Below are positions 13,804 through 15,178 of a stretch of 15,178 nucleotides of DNA, piece after piece. Within the stretch, counting starts at the first letter, position 1. Each line of letters starts with the position of its first letter. Origin of the DNA: a bacterium (lineage in GTDB: Bacteria > Armatimonadota > HRBIN16); contig JANWXG010000037.1 of the NCBI GenBank assembly GCA_025057335.1, positions 1 through 15,178 on the forward strand. The letters run 5' to 3'. Under the pieces are notes generated by a model. That model searched no databases. It was given only the letters and a program-made list of their open reading frames with translations, and had not been told where the DNA came from. The translations under genes and the position numbers were made by a program.

Positions 13804-15178
13804 CTAATGTCCTCCTGTCACTCCGGGCACCGGTTTCGTGCGCGATTTGCCGCGAACAGGCTGCGTGGCGGGCTCCGCGCCGAGCTGCTCCTGTCGCAGC
13901 TCCGCGAAGCGACGACGCATGGCGATGATACCGCCTGCGGTCATCACAATCGTGCCCAGCCACACTAGGTTAATCAGCGGCTTCTGCTTCACCTCCACTG
14001 GCACCAGCACATGGTCGGGCATGGGCTTCTGCCCAGGCATCCCGACGAAGCGCAGGGTAATCTGCCGTTCGGTGGCGTTGATTTCATCCGTGTGCAGCAC
14101 GACCTCGCCCCCGCCGGGCAGCTTCGCGGGCTGCGTTGAACCGTCCAGTCCTGCTTTAGGTACCAGCTGGTACTTCTTCCCCTTGTATTCCACATCCAGC
14201 ACCGCACCGATATGCATGTGCTGATGCCCCATTTCACCTTCCACTTCGAACTTCTTGAAGTGCACCGTGTAGTCGTCCAGCTTGCCTGTCTCGCCCGGCT
14301 TGAGAATGAGCGCGCGTCCCCGGTCTTCCACACGCTCGATAACGCCCGCGCCGTCGCTGCCGATAGCCACATACAGGTCATACAGCGGATGCTTCACCAC
14401 CTCGGGACCCGCCACGCGCCGCGGCTGACCAGTGTGCATGTCGAAGTAGTACACGGGGCGCGCCTCGAAGGACTTGCCGCCGTTAAGGCTTTCAAACTTC
14501 AGGCGCACGGCGTTACCCTTGCCGAACTCACCATGATGGTGCGTCATGCCCACATAGCTGACACGATAGCCGAACATCTCGGCGGAGACGCCGTTCGTGA
14601 TGACTGCCTGCGCCTTGCGCTCGTAAAACATGCTGGCGGCGGACCCCAGTATCAGTAGCCCCACGCCGATATGTACCAGATACCCGCCGAAGCTCATCGC
14701 ACGACGTCGCGCCAGACGCCACACCAGCACGGCGTTAGAGAAGATGGCAAACAGCGCCAGCAGCATCAGCACGAACACGCCAACCGCTACTGGCAGGCGC
14801 AGGAAATAGGAAGCGAACGCCACTGCCAGTCCTACCGCAAGAGTCGCGTACCAGGGACCCGAAATGCGCTGGATGAAGGCGTCTGTGTTATCCACCTTGC
14901 GCCAGCTGAGGAACGGCACCAGCCCCAGCAAGAGCAGCATCATGTAGGCGAAGGGCGCGTTGGCAATGTGGTAGTAGCTGATATCCACCGCGCTGCTCTG
15001 CCCTGTCGCCAGCTTGGAGATAATAGGCATGGAGGCGCCCACCAGAGTCAGCCCCGCAATCACCACCAGCGAGATGACCCCCAGGGAGAATGCCAGGTCG
15101 CGCGACAGCACGCCCTCGGCGGTCTGGCGGGCAGGGATTTGGCGCAGGCGGAACAACCACAGCCCGATGCCGCCCACC
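13804..15178 (-). CDS. ccmF: CcmF-type cytochrome c biogenesis protein, C-terminal part; runs off right edge
   Basis: CcmF belongs to the heme-handling family that joins heme to apocytochrome c in System I maturation. The visible 457 residues lack the N-terminal part with the tryptophan-rich WWD heme-binding segment, which lies beyond the window. What is seen matches the CcmF C-terminal half: IGLWLFRLRQIPAR, SRDLAFSLGVISLVVIAGLTLVG, a run of membrane helices (GLVPFLSW, then two or three more to VLVWRLARRR), and GGYLVHIGVGLLILGSA, whose His is a likely heme-b ligand by comparison with the family. A long periplasmic region of about 230 residues follows, then a final membrane helix (LINLVWLGTIVMTAGGIIAMRRR) and a basic tail. 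The periplasmic part has two His clusters (THHHGEFG and GHQHMHIG). The methionine-like codon near 15177 is an internal GTG, not the start. panD follows after 3 nt. Confidence 0.92.
   Translation of the reverse strand, partial: VGGIGLWLFRLRQIPARQTAEGVLSRDLAFSLGVISLVVIAGLTLVGASMPIISKLATGQSSAVDISYYHIANAPFAYMMLLLLGLVPFLSWRKVDNTDAFIQRISGPWYATLAVGLAVAFASYFLRLPVAVGVFVLMLLALFAIFSNAVLVWRLARRRAMSFGGYLVHIGVGLLILGSAASMFYERKAQAVITNGVSAEMFGYRVSYVGMTHHHGEFGKGNAVRLKFESLNGGKSFEARPVYYFDMHTGQPRRVAGPEVVKHPLYDLYVAIGSDGAGVIERVEDRGRALILKPGETGKLDDYTVHFKKFEVEGEMGHQHMHIGAVLDVEYKGKKYQLVPKAGLDGSTQPAKLPGGGEVVLHTDEINATERQITLRFVGMPGQKPMPDHVLVPVEVKQKPLINLVWLGTIVMTAGGIIAMRRRFAELRQEQLGAEPATQPVRGKSRTKPVPGVTGGH

Overview
The window is gene-dense, GC-rich chromosomal DNA (clearly above 55% GC by eye) with no RNA genes, insertion sequences or CRISPR repeats that I can see. 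Ten of the eleven genes are on the minus strand; one gene (3416-6034) is on the plus strand. A polysaccharide-export secretin-like protein, a CcmF cytochrome c assembly protein and a thioester alpha-2-macroglobulin together suggest a double-membraned (diderm), probably respiring bacterium. The mix with a secreted DUF4838 protein would fit Armatimonadota or a neighbouring environmental phylum. That placement is an impression from gene content, not a demonstrated result.

Left part (1-3089, minus strand, read right to left): a polysaccharide export protein with three SLBB domains, then rsmG (16S rRNA methyltransferase), a stand-alone DUF123/GIY-YIG-like protein, and the 5' part of uvrB running off the left edge. 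The first three overlap (25 nt and 8 nt) and look co-transcribed. uvrB follows an 83-nt gap that carries a plausible promoter of its own. uvrB is interrupted by one extra base at 444, which is either a real frameshift or an assembly error.

Centre: a 326-nt divergent intergenic region (3090-3415) separates the export gene from a lone secreted DUF4838 glycosidase-like protein (3416-6034). That gene ends only 11 nt from the converging ABC permease gene.

Right part (6046-13337, minus strand): a five-gene unit reads alpha-2-macroglobulin (1500 aa), HicB-like small protein, membrane protein with TPR-like helices and a zinc ribbon, ABC ATPase, ABC-2 permease. All four junctions are 4-nt stop/start overlaps (ATGA, GTGA, ATGA, GTGA), so the genes are almost certainly translated from one message. 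This is the most unusual feature of the window: a periplasmic protease-trap protein apparently coupled to a membrane protein of unknown function and an ABC transporter.

Right edge (13453-15178, minus strand): the C-terminal two thirds or so of ccmF (heme handling in cytochrome c maturation), followed after 3 nt by panD (aspartate 1-decarboxylase, beta-alanine for pantothenate).
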